Assembly (NCBI GenBank): GCA_037349105.1
Contig: JAYJMM010000119.1
Span: forward strand, 755,001-819,000
Source of the DNA: Limnomonas spitsbergensis
Taxonomy: Eukaryota; Chlorophyta; Chlorophyceae; Chlamydomonadales
DNA: 64,000 bases
Direction of reading: 5' to 3'
Shown: positions 32,760 to 42,817 of the stretch, one piece after another
How positions within the stretch are numbered: the first letter of the stretch is position 1
Layout: each line of letters starts with the position of its first letter
Translations under genes and position numbers: made by a program
The notes under the pieces: generated by a model
What the model was told of the DNA's origin: nothing
Seen by the model: the letters and a program-made list of their open reading frames with translations, nothing else
The model's database searches: none

Positions 32760-35700
32760 ATGACCTCGCTTGCCTGCTGTAGTCATCCGCCCCTTTATGT
32801 CCTGGGCATACATCGTAAACTGTTACATAAGCCTCATGTGTTCATGGCGGTGGTGCGAGAGAAAACCGCCGCAGTGGAGACCTGTGGCGCAGCACATACC
32901 GACTGGCACCTCCATTCCTCCACGGTGAACCCCGAGCTAGACTTTGAATATGTTGCCTACGCAATCAAGACCGCTCCCGAAGCTACATCGACAAAACCTG
33001 GCCGTCCGATGGGTCGTCCTGTGGGAGCAGCCACGGCCTCCCGGCTGCGCAGTAAGCCTGTGAAAGGCTTCCATGCTTTTGAGGCCTTCTCGGGAGACCG
33101 CACCATCCTGGCTGAGGCCTGCGATATCTCTTCTAGCCACGAGCCCAAATCAGTCCATGCAGCCTCCCATGCAGTGGTTTCACCCATCTCCACACTTCCA
33201 CACCATTTCCATGGGCATGCGTCCCCAGGAGCAGCATGCGCACCTACTCCCCATCAGGGCACCAAACCTATTCCAGATCCTGCTCCTCCCTCGCAACCCC
33301 AGCCTGAAAAAAATCGATACTCGGGCCATCCAACAGGCAGGGCACAGGCCATGACTCACCAGCGGCAGTCAGCCACCCCCTGGGCTCTGAGCTCACATTC
33401 CTCTCCATACCCTTCGCTGTCATCGAGAGAGCTACCGCATGTGAATTCAGCCGCTCTAGCATCCCCGAGCCCGGTTCGGCCGCGAGATGCTCTCCTCATC
33501 CCCGCCGCCCCGCCACCCTGTGAAGCACAGCATGGGTCCGAAGGAGCTGCAGGTCCAGCCGCCCGAAACAGCGTATCACGCTCCCTGCCCCCTGGAACCA
33601 GGAACACCATCAACTGTAACAGCAGCATGACCAGCACCAGCAGCGACAACAGCAGCAGCAGCAGTAAGAGCAGGAGCGCCGACAGCAGCAGAATCAGGAG
33701 CGCCCCTTTAGACAGAGAGAAACATGAAGATGAGGGCGACATCAAGCGCATAGCACGCAGCGAAAGCGGCGGAGGTCGCCATGGCCGGCAATGGCGGCAG
33801 CAGCAGCCCGAGGATAACTTTGAACAGGGGTACGACGACCCATTGGCCTCCAGCAGTGGCAGGAATAGCAGCAACAACAGTAAGGTGCACAAGCGCCGTG
33901 TGTTTGGCGGATACAAAGCGCTGCGCCTACGCGCAGGCGCTGCGGCCTCAAGTCCTGCTCTGCTGGCCTGCCTGGCAGCCCTCGAGCCCAGCGAGGTGCT
34001 GGCGCGGGTGAAGCACTTACGCCGCTGCCTGGGTGGCTTGAGCTTCTCTAGGGCCCAGGCGCTGGTCACAGCCGAGCCCGGCTTGCTGGCCGTATCGGAG
34101 GTCGACGTGGCCTTACGGGTGTGTGCCTAAGCTGGGGCCTGCTTTCGTGGGTGGCCCTATCGTGACCAACAAACATGACAGTTTTAAAATAGGACATCCC
34201 ATGCAGCAGCAATGACATCCCATGCCAGGCCCTACCAGCAGCCCAGAGGGATGCGTGTTGTGCACCAGTTAACGTTGTTGAACCGCTTTTGTGTGCATCA
34301 GAAGATGCTGGGAAATGTGACGTGCTTCAAGATCTGCCTGTCTGGCAGTATCCGACGTGCATTGCTTGCTGTCTTCCTGCTTTGCAGGATCTGCCTTGCA
34401 TTGCTTGCCATGCCCAAGGACGGCCCAAATACGGGCGGATGAGCTCATCAGCACCATGTTATCCCACTGTTGCTGTTGTTACAACGTCAACGCAATTACC
34501 CTGAAATTTGTTTAGAATGTGAGGGCGGTGCGAGTCGAAACAAATGCTCCCCACCCGTAGGGTCCGGAGCGGGTGGGAGCAGCCCAAGTCACAGGGCTTG
34601 CTGCACCAGGACCCCCCAGCTGCCGGTCGGGTTTCAGCTAAAATCTAAACGAATCCAAAACTAATAAAACTGATGCTGTGGTGGCTTGCTTCAGGTTCAA
34701 GAGCTATTGGCATTTGTGGCCTTCTGCCCACCGCCGGCTCGGCTGTTCGAGCTCCGCCGCCAGAGGCAGCTGGAGCAGCGCCAGGGCTGTCAAGAAGAGT
34801 CAGCTACGGGGAGGTGGACAGGCACAGGAGAGGACCCTAGCATGGACCGCAAGCTGCACGGCGCAGGAACAACGGCGACAGCAGCCTCACATTTGATTGC
34901 TTGTGAGGTGGAAGAGGCGCGGGGCGGAGCTGTGAGCCCCAAAACAGGTGCTGCTTCTGGGGGCAATGGCGGTGGGCCTCATGATAGTTCCGGGGATCTG
35001 CTGTTGGACCCGCAGCTGGTGCCAGAGGTGCTGGCGCTCGTGGAGGCGACTCCGCAGCTCCTAACCTGCCCAGCAGACTACCCCCGTGTGGTCTCGGCGC
35101 TGATGCAGCTCTTCTCGAGCAGCTCGGACTCTGCCCGTGAGCAGGCAGGACCCAGCAGCGGTCGCAGCAGCGGCGAAGAAGATGGTTATGATCCGGATGC
35201 CCAGCTTCAAGCCGTTGCCTTGATGCTGCACCGCCGGCCGCTGCTGCTGACGCTGAGGCAGTGGCGGCCGCACCGCGGTAGAGACTTGGATGGGGTGGGC
35301 CACGACGTGTCAGTTGCAGGCTCGCAGCTTGAGGTACCTGGCTCAAATCAGCCGCTCTCCGGGCTCGGGAGCGGCTGGGGAGGCAGCGAGGAGCCGTTGC
35401 ACGACGTGCCTGGCAGCAGCAATGACAGCAGCGGCAGGAACAGCAGCAGGGGCGGCAGTGACAGGGGCGGCAGGGGCAGGGGTGGCGGCCCCGACGCAGC
35501 CGAGGTTGGGCCTGGGCGCTGCGGCTACCTTGCGGCCTATCAGAGCTTGTTGTCCATGCTGCAGGTGAGCCTTGGGCGGGTGGCGAAAGGTTTAGACCCC
35601 CCCTACCCCCACCCCTTCACCCATGCATCTCCCCTGCCCACCTCTCTCTGGTCTTTCCCTCCTGTACTCCGCCTAGATCTCACTCTCCCTCACCTATTAT

Positions 35701-38700
35701 CTCATATAACTGCCCCTCATCTGGCTATCCCCTGAAGACTATCCTGGATCTCGATCTCACCTCCCCTCACCCACCCATACATCTCCCCTATCCGCCTCTC
35801 TCTTGTCTACCCCTCTCAAAGGCGCTGCTGGCCCTAGACTTCACCTCACCTCACCCATTCACCCATTCATCGCCCTTATCCGCCTTTCTTTTGTCTGTCC
35901 CTCCTGTCAAGGCGCTGCTGGATCTAGATCGCACATCTGTCCTACAGTTAGCTCGCAAGGAGCCTGCTTTGTTGGGCCTGATGCCTGGGGCGCTACAGGC
36001 CTCCGTCTCTGCTCTCACCTCAGCACCTTTAAGGTAAGGATCAGAAACAAAGTAAGAAAGAAGGTAGAATTCAGGGACAGAGAAAGGAAGAAGGTAAGGA
36101 TCAGGGACAGCTGCTCCGTACCTGACTGAGGGGCTGGCACAGCATCTCCTCATTTACCAGCTGAAACTACTGTAGATTTGATTTGCCTTCCCTCATAATT
36201 AACGTTGTTTGGGGTTGAAGGATCCATAAATATACTAATTATTGATTGTCGATGCCAGTTTTCAGTCCGAATGTTCGAGTTGTGGTCGATAGTTTGCCCT
36301 GAGGGCAGCATTTAAAGAAATCGTTTCCTCATACCCAAGGGACGACAAATCAAATATACCGTAGCGTGCAGTTGTGCACCAGCCCACCCCCCCACTGCCA
36401 GCAAGCCGTGCACGAATGTGTTTATTTTGCCTGGATTATAATTTTAGCCTTGTGTTCTTTGCCCCCCCACCTCCCACCTGTCCTGTCCCTATTTTGTGTG
36501 CGCAGGCTGGATGATGAAATGCTGAAGGAGGTGGTCAGTCACAGCCCAGACCTGCTGTGTTCTTCCCCTGGTGTCCTGCAGACGACTTGCATGTATGTGG
36601 GGTGGGCAACATGCCAGTGCACAGTGTGGAGTGCATCCAGGGGTTCAGGCTTAGGGAATGGGTTCAGGGTTTGGGCCGGTGTGTCGTGAATTATCCTAGC
36701 GCAAACCCACTGTTTACTCACGGTCTTATTGATAGTATTACATATGGTAGATATGTAATACCGGTCTATATAGGATGATTCGCAGCTACCGGTATCATGT
36801 ACGGTGCACATGTATTATACATTTATACTACCGGTATCTGTTACTTAAGCAACACTAGTAAGTGGTATGCGCTACACTGTAGATGTGCGTTGCCTTGGTT
36901 ATAAAGTTATGTTGTCTAGGGTTGAGGAGTGCATTACACATGCGCTGCATCCATCGTTTGCGCCACTTTGAAGTCAAGATGGCGAGCTTGGGTCGAAAGT
37001 TTGCCCTGACGGCAGGTTTGAAGTAAATGTGAATCCATATCTGCGGGAAGGAAAATCAAATGTACAGCCCAGCTGCCGTAGTTACTTTTTATAATGTTAG
37101 ACAAGCCCAGGGCAAGCCTATGTAACAGGCAGGCTGGGCGGCATGTCTGCGCAATCTCTGACTGGAGCCAACTGCCAGAGGTGTCATCAAACAGATCACG
37201 ATCATGGATTCAAGTGTAGCTGAGTCAGCATCCGCGCATATATTTATGTGTACATCTCATGGGTGCAGACATGTACAGCTCTTGGCCGCAACCAGTCCAC
37301 GAGGGTGTAGGGGTATAGATTTGACAGAAGGGACCCTCCGGATCCGTATTTGACCGGGGTGACAGCTCATGTGTGAGTGTGGGAGCGCAGGTCCCTGACA
37401 TTGTCATGCTCAAGCGTTTCTCTCAGACGTATCACATATGATCTTCCCCGGCCCCACCTCCGCCCGCCAACATGCTGGTCATGGTTGCTTACTCGGAGGA
37501 GTCACTGTTTTTTTGCTCACCTCCCTGATTTATCTGATGCTAGCGAGGGTTGCGCCGTTAACCCTCACTAGCATCAAACGTGATGCTCTACTGGACTGTT
37601 ATAAATCCACTATTCTCTGGTGAACAGGTTAGTCCCTGCATGTCTCCCCAGCTAGTCTCCCCTCCCCGTATCCCCCCCCCCACACACACCACAACCGCCA
37701 GGCGTATGCACAGCCTGATGAGCAAGAGCTCAGCCTGGGCCTGCCACCTGCCCTGCCTGCGCAATGGCCTGGAGAGATCCTGGCTCTTGCCACCTAACAT
37801 CTATTCCCTGACCGTTACAGGCGTATGCACAGCCTTGTGAGCAAGAGCTCAGCCTGGGCCTGCCACCTGCCATGCCTGCGCAATGGCCTGGAGAGATCCT
37901 GGTTCTTGCCACCTAACATCTATTCCCCAACCGTTACAGGCGTATGCACAGCCTGGTGAGCAAGAGCTCAGCCTGGGCCTGCCACCTCCCCTGCCTGCGC
38001 AATGGCCTGGAGAGATCCTGGCTCTTGCCACCTAACCTCTATTCCCCGACCGTTACAGGCGTATGCACAGCCTGATGAGCAAGAGCTCAGGCTGGGCCTG
38101 ACACCTCCCCTGCCTGCGCAATGGCCTGGAGAGATCCTGGCTCTTGCCACCTAACATCTATTCCCAACCGTTACAGGCGTATGCACAGCCTGGTGAGCAA
38201 GAGCTCAGGCTGGGCCTGACACCTCCCCTGCCTGCGCAATGGCCTGGAGAGATCCTGGCTCTTGCCACCTAACCTCTATTCCCCGACCGTTACAGGTGTA
38301 TGCACAGCCTGATGAGCAAGAGCTCAGCCTGGGCCTGCCACCTGCCCTGCCTGCGCAATGGCCTGGAGAGATCCTGGCTCTTGCCACTCAACCTCTATTC
38401 CCCGACCGTTACAGGTGTATGCACAGCCTGATGAGCAAGAGCTCAGCCTGGGCCTGCCAACTGCCCTGCCTGCGCAATGGCCTGGAGGGATCCTGGCTCT
38501 TGCCACCTAACCTCTATTCCCCGACCGTTACAGGCGTATGCACAGCCTGATGAGCAAGAGCTCAGGCTGGGCCTGACACCTGCCCTGCCTGCGCAATGGC
38601 CTGGAGAGATCCTGGCTCTTGCCACCTAACCTCTATTCCCCAACCGTTACAGGCGTATGCACAGCCTGGTGAGCAAGAGCTCAGGCTGGGCCTGACACCT

Positions 38701-40347
38701 CCCCTGCCTGCGCAATGGCCTGGAGAGATCCTGGCTCTTGCCACCTAACCTCTATTCCCCGACCGTTACAGGTGTATGCACAGCCTGATGAGCAAGAGCT
38801 CAGCCTGGGCCTGCCACCTGCCCTGCCTGCGCAATGGCCTGGAGAGATCCTGGCTCTTGCCACCTAACATCTATTCCCCAACCGTTACAGGCGTATGCAC
38901 AGCCTGGTGAGCAAGAGCTCAGGCTGGGCCTGACACCTCCCCTGCCTGCGCAATGGCCTGGAGAGATCCTGGCTCTTGCCACCTAACCTCTATTCCCCGA
39001 CCGTTACAGGTGTATGCACAGCCTGATGAGCAAGAGCTCAGCCTGGGCCTGCCACCTGCCCTGCCTGCGCAATGGCCTGGAGGGATCCTGGCTCTTGCCA
39101 CCTAACCTCTATACCCCGACCGTTACAGGCGAATGCACAGCCTGATGAGCAAGAGCCAAGCTTGGGGCCGCCAACTGCCCCGACTTCTAGCGCACCCGCG
39201 CAACCTGGCCGTGGCGCTCAACTTTGACACCTCAAGGTGGGTTAAAACAAAGGCTAAACTAAGCCGGAGACCAAGCTTGAAAGACTTTGATTGCTGTTGA
39301 ACTGGAAATCAGGAATATGGCAAGGCCAATGAACCGATATGGAGTGTATCATATCCAGTGCGGTGCCAATTACAGTCCTTACGGTGGCTGACTTATGTAG
39401 CTGTGTATCTGTCGCCGTAACCTCAAGGCAAAATCAGTTACTTTACCAGGAAGGGACCGTAAATACTTACATGATTTTTGAATTACGGCGCAATTTCCCA
39501 GCCCTGATCATATCACTCTCGCATATAGTCGCATCCGTGTCTGGCTCCCTCTCGGGTTCCACGGAATCCTTGTTCTCTTGCAGCTCAAGGCCTGGCACAG
39601 GATGCACAAGGCGCATATGTGCATACGTGGGACCTTTATGTTATCTCCTGTTAAAGGGCAGGCTTTGGGGACTCTTTTTCTAGCTGGATCACACATTGCA
39701 GTGACTCGTGTGGTATAACCAAGTAAGTCAGAGCTCAGAACCGCGGTTGTTGCGCTCAATAGTCTGCTGCTCCATCTGGCCCTCTGGCCAGTGGGGTGTC
39801 TGCGTACCGCGTTACTGCATGTTGAGCAGAGCACAAGGCTGATTTGTTTATCCCTATGTTGTGTTTGTTAGTTCCCTCTGTGGTTCATGTGTGCAATATG
39901 CCCATGCGTGCCAAGAAAGCGCATGATGCTCTGATGGACTGAAATCGCTGACCTCTGGCAATACAAGCCCCCAACTCCCTCATGATCTCCGAGCAAAATC
40001 CCCAATACTCCTTAAAATTGCTGATGTGTGCTGCTCATAGTTTTGCCATGTGTCAGGGTTTAAGTTCAATTATTCTAAGGATGGTCATTTCCCTGCAAAC
40101 GGGTACTCTAAAACCTGACGCTGATGTGTGAGGCAGGTACGATCGTTTAGACTACTTGGTTTCCACTCAGAGGGACCGAGGCATCGGCTACAAGCTGGCT
40201 CTGACAATGGCCGAGGAGGAGTTCAGGGATATGTACCAGGGCTACGTGCAGTGGCGGCAGAGCAGGGGGGGCAGAAGTCAAGCACAAGGGCATGTGGAGT
40301 GGGGGCTGAGCAGAGGAGGGGACGGAGAAGGAAGAATTCATTCTTAG
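32760..40347 (+). CDS. mTERF-like (mitochondrial/plastid transcription termination factor family) protein
   Basis: Six exons in phase: 32760-34118, 34695-35564, 35912-36033, 36507-36592 plus its leading G at 36506, 39129-39236 and 40137-40347; about 918 aa. The N-terminal 370 residues are Ser/Asn/Gln-rich and possibly include a transit peptide; ATG 32844 is an alternative start. Helical mTERF-type repeats follow: [20 protein letters not shown] at the end of exon 1, [16 protein letters not shown] units in exon 2, [20 protein letters not shown] in exon 3, [20 protein letters not shown] in exon 4, and [19 protein letters not shown] across the last junction. mTERF proteins bind organelle nucleic acids. 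Exon 2 carries Gly/Ser-rich insertions. The exon 5 acceptor region has been duplicated twelve times upstream (37.7-39.1 kb), so the correct acceptor must be picked from thirteen. An OPR-type helical protein is the main alternative. Confidence 0.7.
35640..35911. repeat. Degenerate copies of the mTERF-like exon 3 acceptor region
   Basis: The true junction CTCCTGTCAAG|GCGCTGCTGGATCTAGATC (exon from 35912) is preceded by similar segments: CCTCTCAAAGGCGCTGCTGG from about 35811, CTATCCTGGATCTCGATC from about 35746, and a weaker CTCCGCCTAGATCTCAC near 35667. Each includes the preceding pyrimidine-rich tract. The copies are spaced about 85-91 bp. Confidence 0.7.
36168..36365. mobile_element. MITE-like element, copy 3
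   Basis: Left end TACTGTAGATTTGATTTGCC, core AGTTTGCCCTGAGGGCAGC, right end ACAAATCAAATATACCGTAG. It lies in intron 3 of the mTERF-like gene. Confidence 0.8.
36873..37067. mobile_element. MITE-like element, copy 4
   Basis: Left end TACACTGTAGATGTGCGTTGCC, core AGTTTGCCCTGACGGCAGG, right end GGAAAATCAAATGTACAGC. It is more diverged than copies 2 and 3. It lies in intron 4 of the mTERF-like gene, 0.5 kb from copy 3 in the same orientation. Confidence 0.75.
37701..39128. repeat. 119-bp exon-edge tandem array (12 copies before the real exon)
   Basis: Units start at 37701, 37820, 37939, 38058, 38176, 38295, 38414, 38533, 38652, 38771, 38890 and 39009. The thirteenth, at 39128, leads into the real exon 5. 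Each unit contains CCGTTACAG|GYGTATGCACAGC, the same acceptor and first codons as exon 5 (RMHSLMSKS), then 70 bp of GCCTGGGCCTGCC...GGCCTGGAG that resembles the next exon codons and decays into intron. Copies are about 97-99% identical. Base changes cluster at CCTGATGAGC, CCTGGTGAGC or CCTTGTGAGC. The unit length is not a multiple of three. Confidence 0.95.
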
Positions 40348-41149
40348 GCTAGCTCCCGTACAATTTTTACAAGCAACTGTACACTTGCCGCAAATGGCAC
40401 TGTCGAATGATGGTATTTCCCATGCCATAACGTCCAGGGCAAACTACGAGAGTGTCCACCCCCCAAACGGAGCCGCAGACTTTGACCAGTTTTACCGGGG
40501 TGGGGATGAATGGGATACCCCAGCTTGTGTTGAAGATCTGGTCCAAGACTTTAGGGGTTGGCTCAAGGGTCGAGGGGGCCTAATGGGGCAGAAAGCTCTG
40601 CTGGTGCTCCGGCTCATCGGACAAGGTTTTGTCCCCACTGGCCACATGGCGGTCGCCCAGTAGTCTGCCCAAGGTTAAGGATGGTGCATACTTGCTGAAC
40701 GCTCGGCCGCATGTGGCTGGTGGGGGACGGGCAAGCTAAATTGCCAGATATCTGATGGTAGGACAAATATTGTCAGCTCCACCCCGTTGCCTGGCATGAC
40801 CTGACCTCTTAGCGTGCTCTTGACCTGTGAAGTTTTTTTAGTCCGTCAGAAATTGTCTGCCTTTCCGTCCCCTGAAGCAGTGTTTTTTTCGCCCTTTGTG
40901 CGCCTCTTTGTCTTTCCTATAGACTTTGCTTCCTTTCCTTTTCCTACCAACCAGACAGGACGTCGGAGAGCCCGCAGGCAGGGGTGAGCGGCCCTGGATT
41001 TTGTACATTTAGTTGAACTTCTTGAAGGCTGGTCTCTTCAGGGCCAGGGGATACAGTTTGCCCGACCTTTGTTTTCGTTCTGTTTGGTGGGTGAACTTGC
41101 TATTCTTTCTTTCCTCTTATGCCGTCTCCCTTGACTTTCCCGTGACTGT
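40348..41149. other. Region downstream of the mTERF-like gene; no firm gene
   Basis: The 3' UTR is followed by a plus-strand frame at 40385-40663 (92 codons, normal composition, containing WDTPACVEDLVQDFRGWLKG). It has no family assignment and could be element debris. No TGTAA polyadenylation motif was seen close to the stop codon. Confidence 0.4.
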
Positions 41150-41222
41150 CCTAGCTGTCTTTTTGTGGACGTGGCCGAGCTTCATTTCCGCATGGACCGT
41201 AGGTGTAATGTCATTACCAGTT
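41150..41222 (+). repeat. Dispersed GGCCGAGC module, copy D (diverged)
   Basis: GTGGACGTGGCCGAGCTTC, then CGCATGGACCG and GTGTAATGTCATTACC, preceded by a T/C-rich stretch. It follows the same order as copies at 11.5-12.4 kb and marks the left side of the retroelement-like region. Confidence 0.5.
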
Positions 41223-41326
41223 CATCAGAGCATCACATTTGATGCATGGGACATGTGCCCGTAAACCGGTACATGCACTTGATAAGTGTCACAATATATT
41301 ACAGTATACGTGACAGAACCGTTTAG

Positions 41327-41478
41327 GCCGCTGTTAGCGGCCGCGGAGCCTCCGCAGCTTCCCTGCGGAGTCTCCTGATCTGATCTGGAACCCAGAATCC
41401 CGCTTAAGTGTGAAGTGTAGCAGATTCTACCGTACTCAGTAATTAGGGCATGCCGGGACCTTCGAATCCCGGCGTGCC
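41327..41478. other. Cluster of three hairpins
   Basis: Three inverted repeats occur within 152 bp. The stem GCCGCT/AGCGGC with a 3-nt loop spans 41327-41341. CTCCGCAG/CTGCGGAG with a 5-nt loop spans 41350-41370. A 12-bp stem GGCATGCCGGGA/TCCCGGCGTGCC (one G-U-type mismatch) with loop CCTTCGAA spans 41447-41478. The last resembles a tRNA T-arm, and TTCGAATCC partly fits a Pol III B box, but no matching acceptor stem lies upstream, so it is not a tRNA. It could be part of a long terminal repeat or a tRNA-derived SINE. Confidence 0.5.
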
Positions 41479-42379
41479 AGCTTGCTACTTACTTTTGTCC
41501 CTTTTGAAGGACAGGCCTCTGGTGTAATAAAGAGTATAGGCCTAGCTCTCACGGATACTAGCCCTTGCTCGCCACTAAGTCAGTACCTTACACTTCAGTC
41601 AAGTCTAGCACCACGGAAAGTGGTGATAGCATAAGCAAGTGACAAGCGAGCCCCATCCAGATCACTGGTCATCCCCAGCCGACGCGATCTACGGAGCTCG
41701 CCCTGAAGAGCACGCGACCTACGGTGCCGATCCCTGACTACTCGTCCATCGGAGACGACTAATCAGGCAAGCAGTCCCAAGCAGATATTCACCTAAATAG
41801 ACCAGGAGGCGCAAAGCCGACCAGGAGCTCTCGGCGTACCAGCTTCCAGCTGAGTCCGCCCGGCGACAAAACCCACGGACAAAGTCACCTCCGTCGCCGT
41901 TCCTTCGCAACCCCGAGCACCCCCGCTCTCAGTGTCCTTCAAAAGGGACAAAAGTGGTATTGCAGCCTGATCAGCTGCTTGCCAACGAGTTCCTCGCTGA
42001 GGGAAGCTAAGCTTGTCTGACCTGGAATATTTTTTTTGAATTGTTTGCCTTGGACAGCTTGAAAAAGCACCTCTGTCGCTGCATTCTGCTTGGGCTTTTC
42101 GTGCCAAATTAGATCTTGCAAACCCCGGCTGTGAAGAGCATTGGAGAGAAGCTCGAAGATCCAGTTGTGGAGTTATAAACCCAGCTTGATTCCCTGTGCA
42201 TTTGGTCAGTGGTTAAGGTCGGACCACTTGATTGTGAAAACAAAAGTGTTAACAGAAGTGGATCGGCGGATCAGTGATCAATGGATTGCTGAGGCCGAGA
42301 TTTCAGTGGCCCAGAACAGTTTGCAGGCAAGACAGTCTGAGCAGCGGCGTGACGTGCGCCGAGGAGTTTAGCGGATCGC

Positions 42380-42640
42380 TGTGAAGGATCCAGTGAAGGA
42401 TCGCTGTGCATGTCACTGTCCAGGATCGCCCGGTAGGTGGCAGCAGCCGCACTCGATCGCTGTGAAGGATCGCTGTCCAGGATCGCTGTGAAGGATCCAG
42501 AGAAGGATGGCTGTGCAGGTCACTGTCCAGGATCGCTGTGAAGGATCGCTGTCCAGAATCGCCCGGTAGCTGGCACACGCCACACCCCATCGCTGTGAAG
42601 GATCGCTGTCCAGGATCGCTGTGAAGGATCGCAGTGAAAG
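42380..42640. repeat. GGATCGCTGTGAA / GGATCGCTGTCCA simple array
   Basis: Repeated AAGGATCGCTGTCCAGGATCG-type units occur in the leader of the retroelement-like ORF. The sequence is non-coding in appearance, with stops in all plus frames close by. Confidence 0.85.
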
Positions 42641-42817
42641 ATGGGAGAAAGTTGGGAGAAAGAAAGGCGGTACGGGCGAAGGAGAATTCCGCCTAGCACC
42701 AGATCTTGTTGAGCAAATAGAAAGAGTCGGATTGCCTGTCCTTGACCTATAATCGCCTGTCAACCAGACTTGTCTAGCAAGCCCTCAGAAAGGCAGGGCC
42801 TGGACTCAGAGCAGCAG

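Noticed and set aside
41442..41490. tRNA gene suggested by a T-arm-like hairpin with TTCGAA
   Set aside because: No complementary acceptor stem or D/anticodon arms in the preceding 70 bases; the stem is 12 bp instead of 5.
41941..41975. Primer-binding site TGGTATTGCAGCC for a retroelement
   Set aside because: Only partial similarity to the initiator-tRNA type TGGTATCAGAGC, and no LTR pair could be shown next to it.
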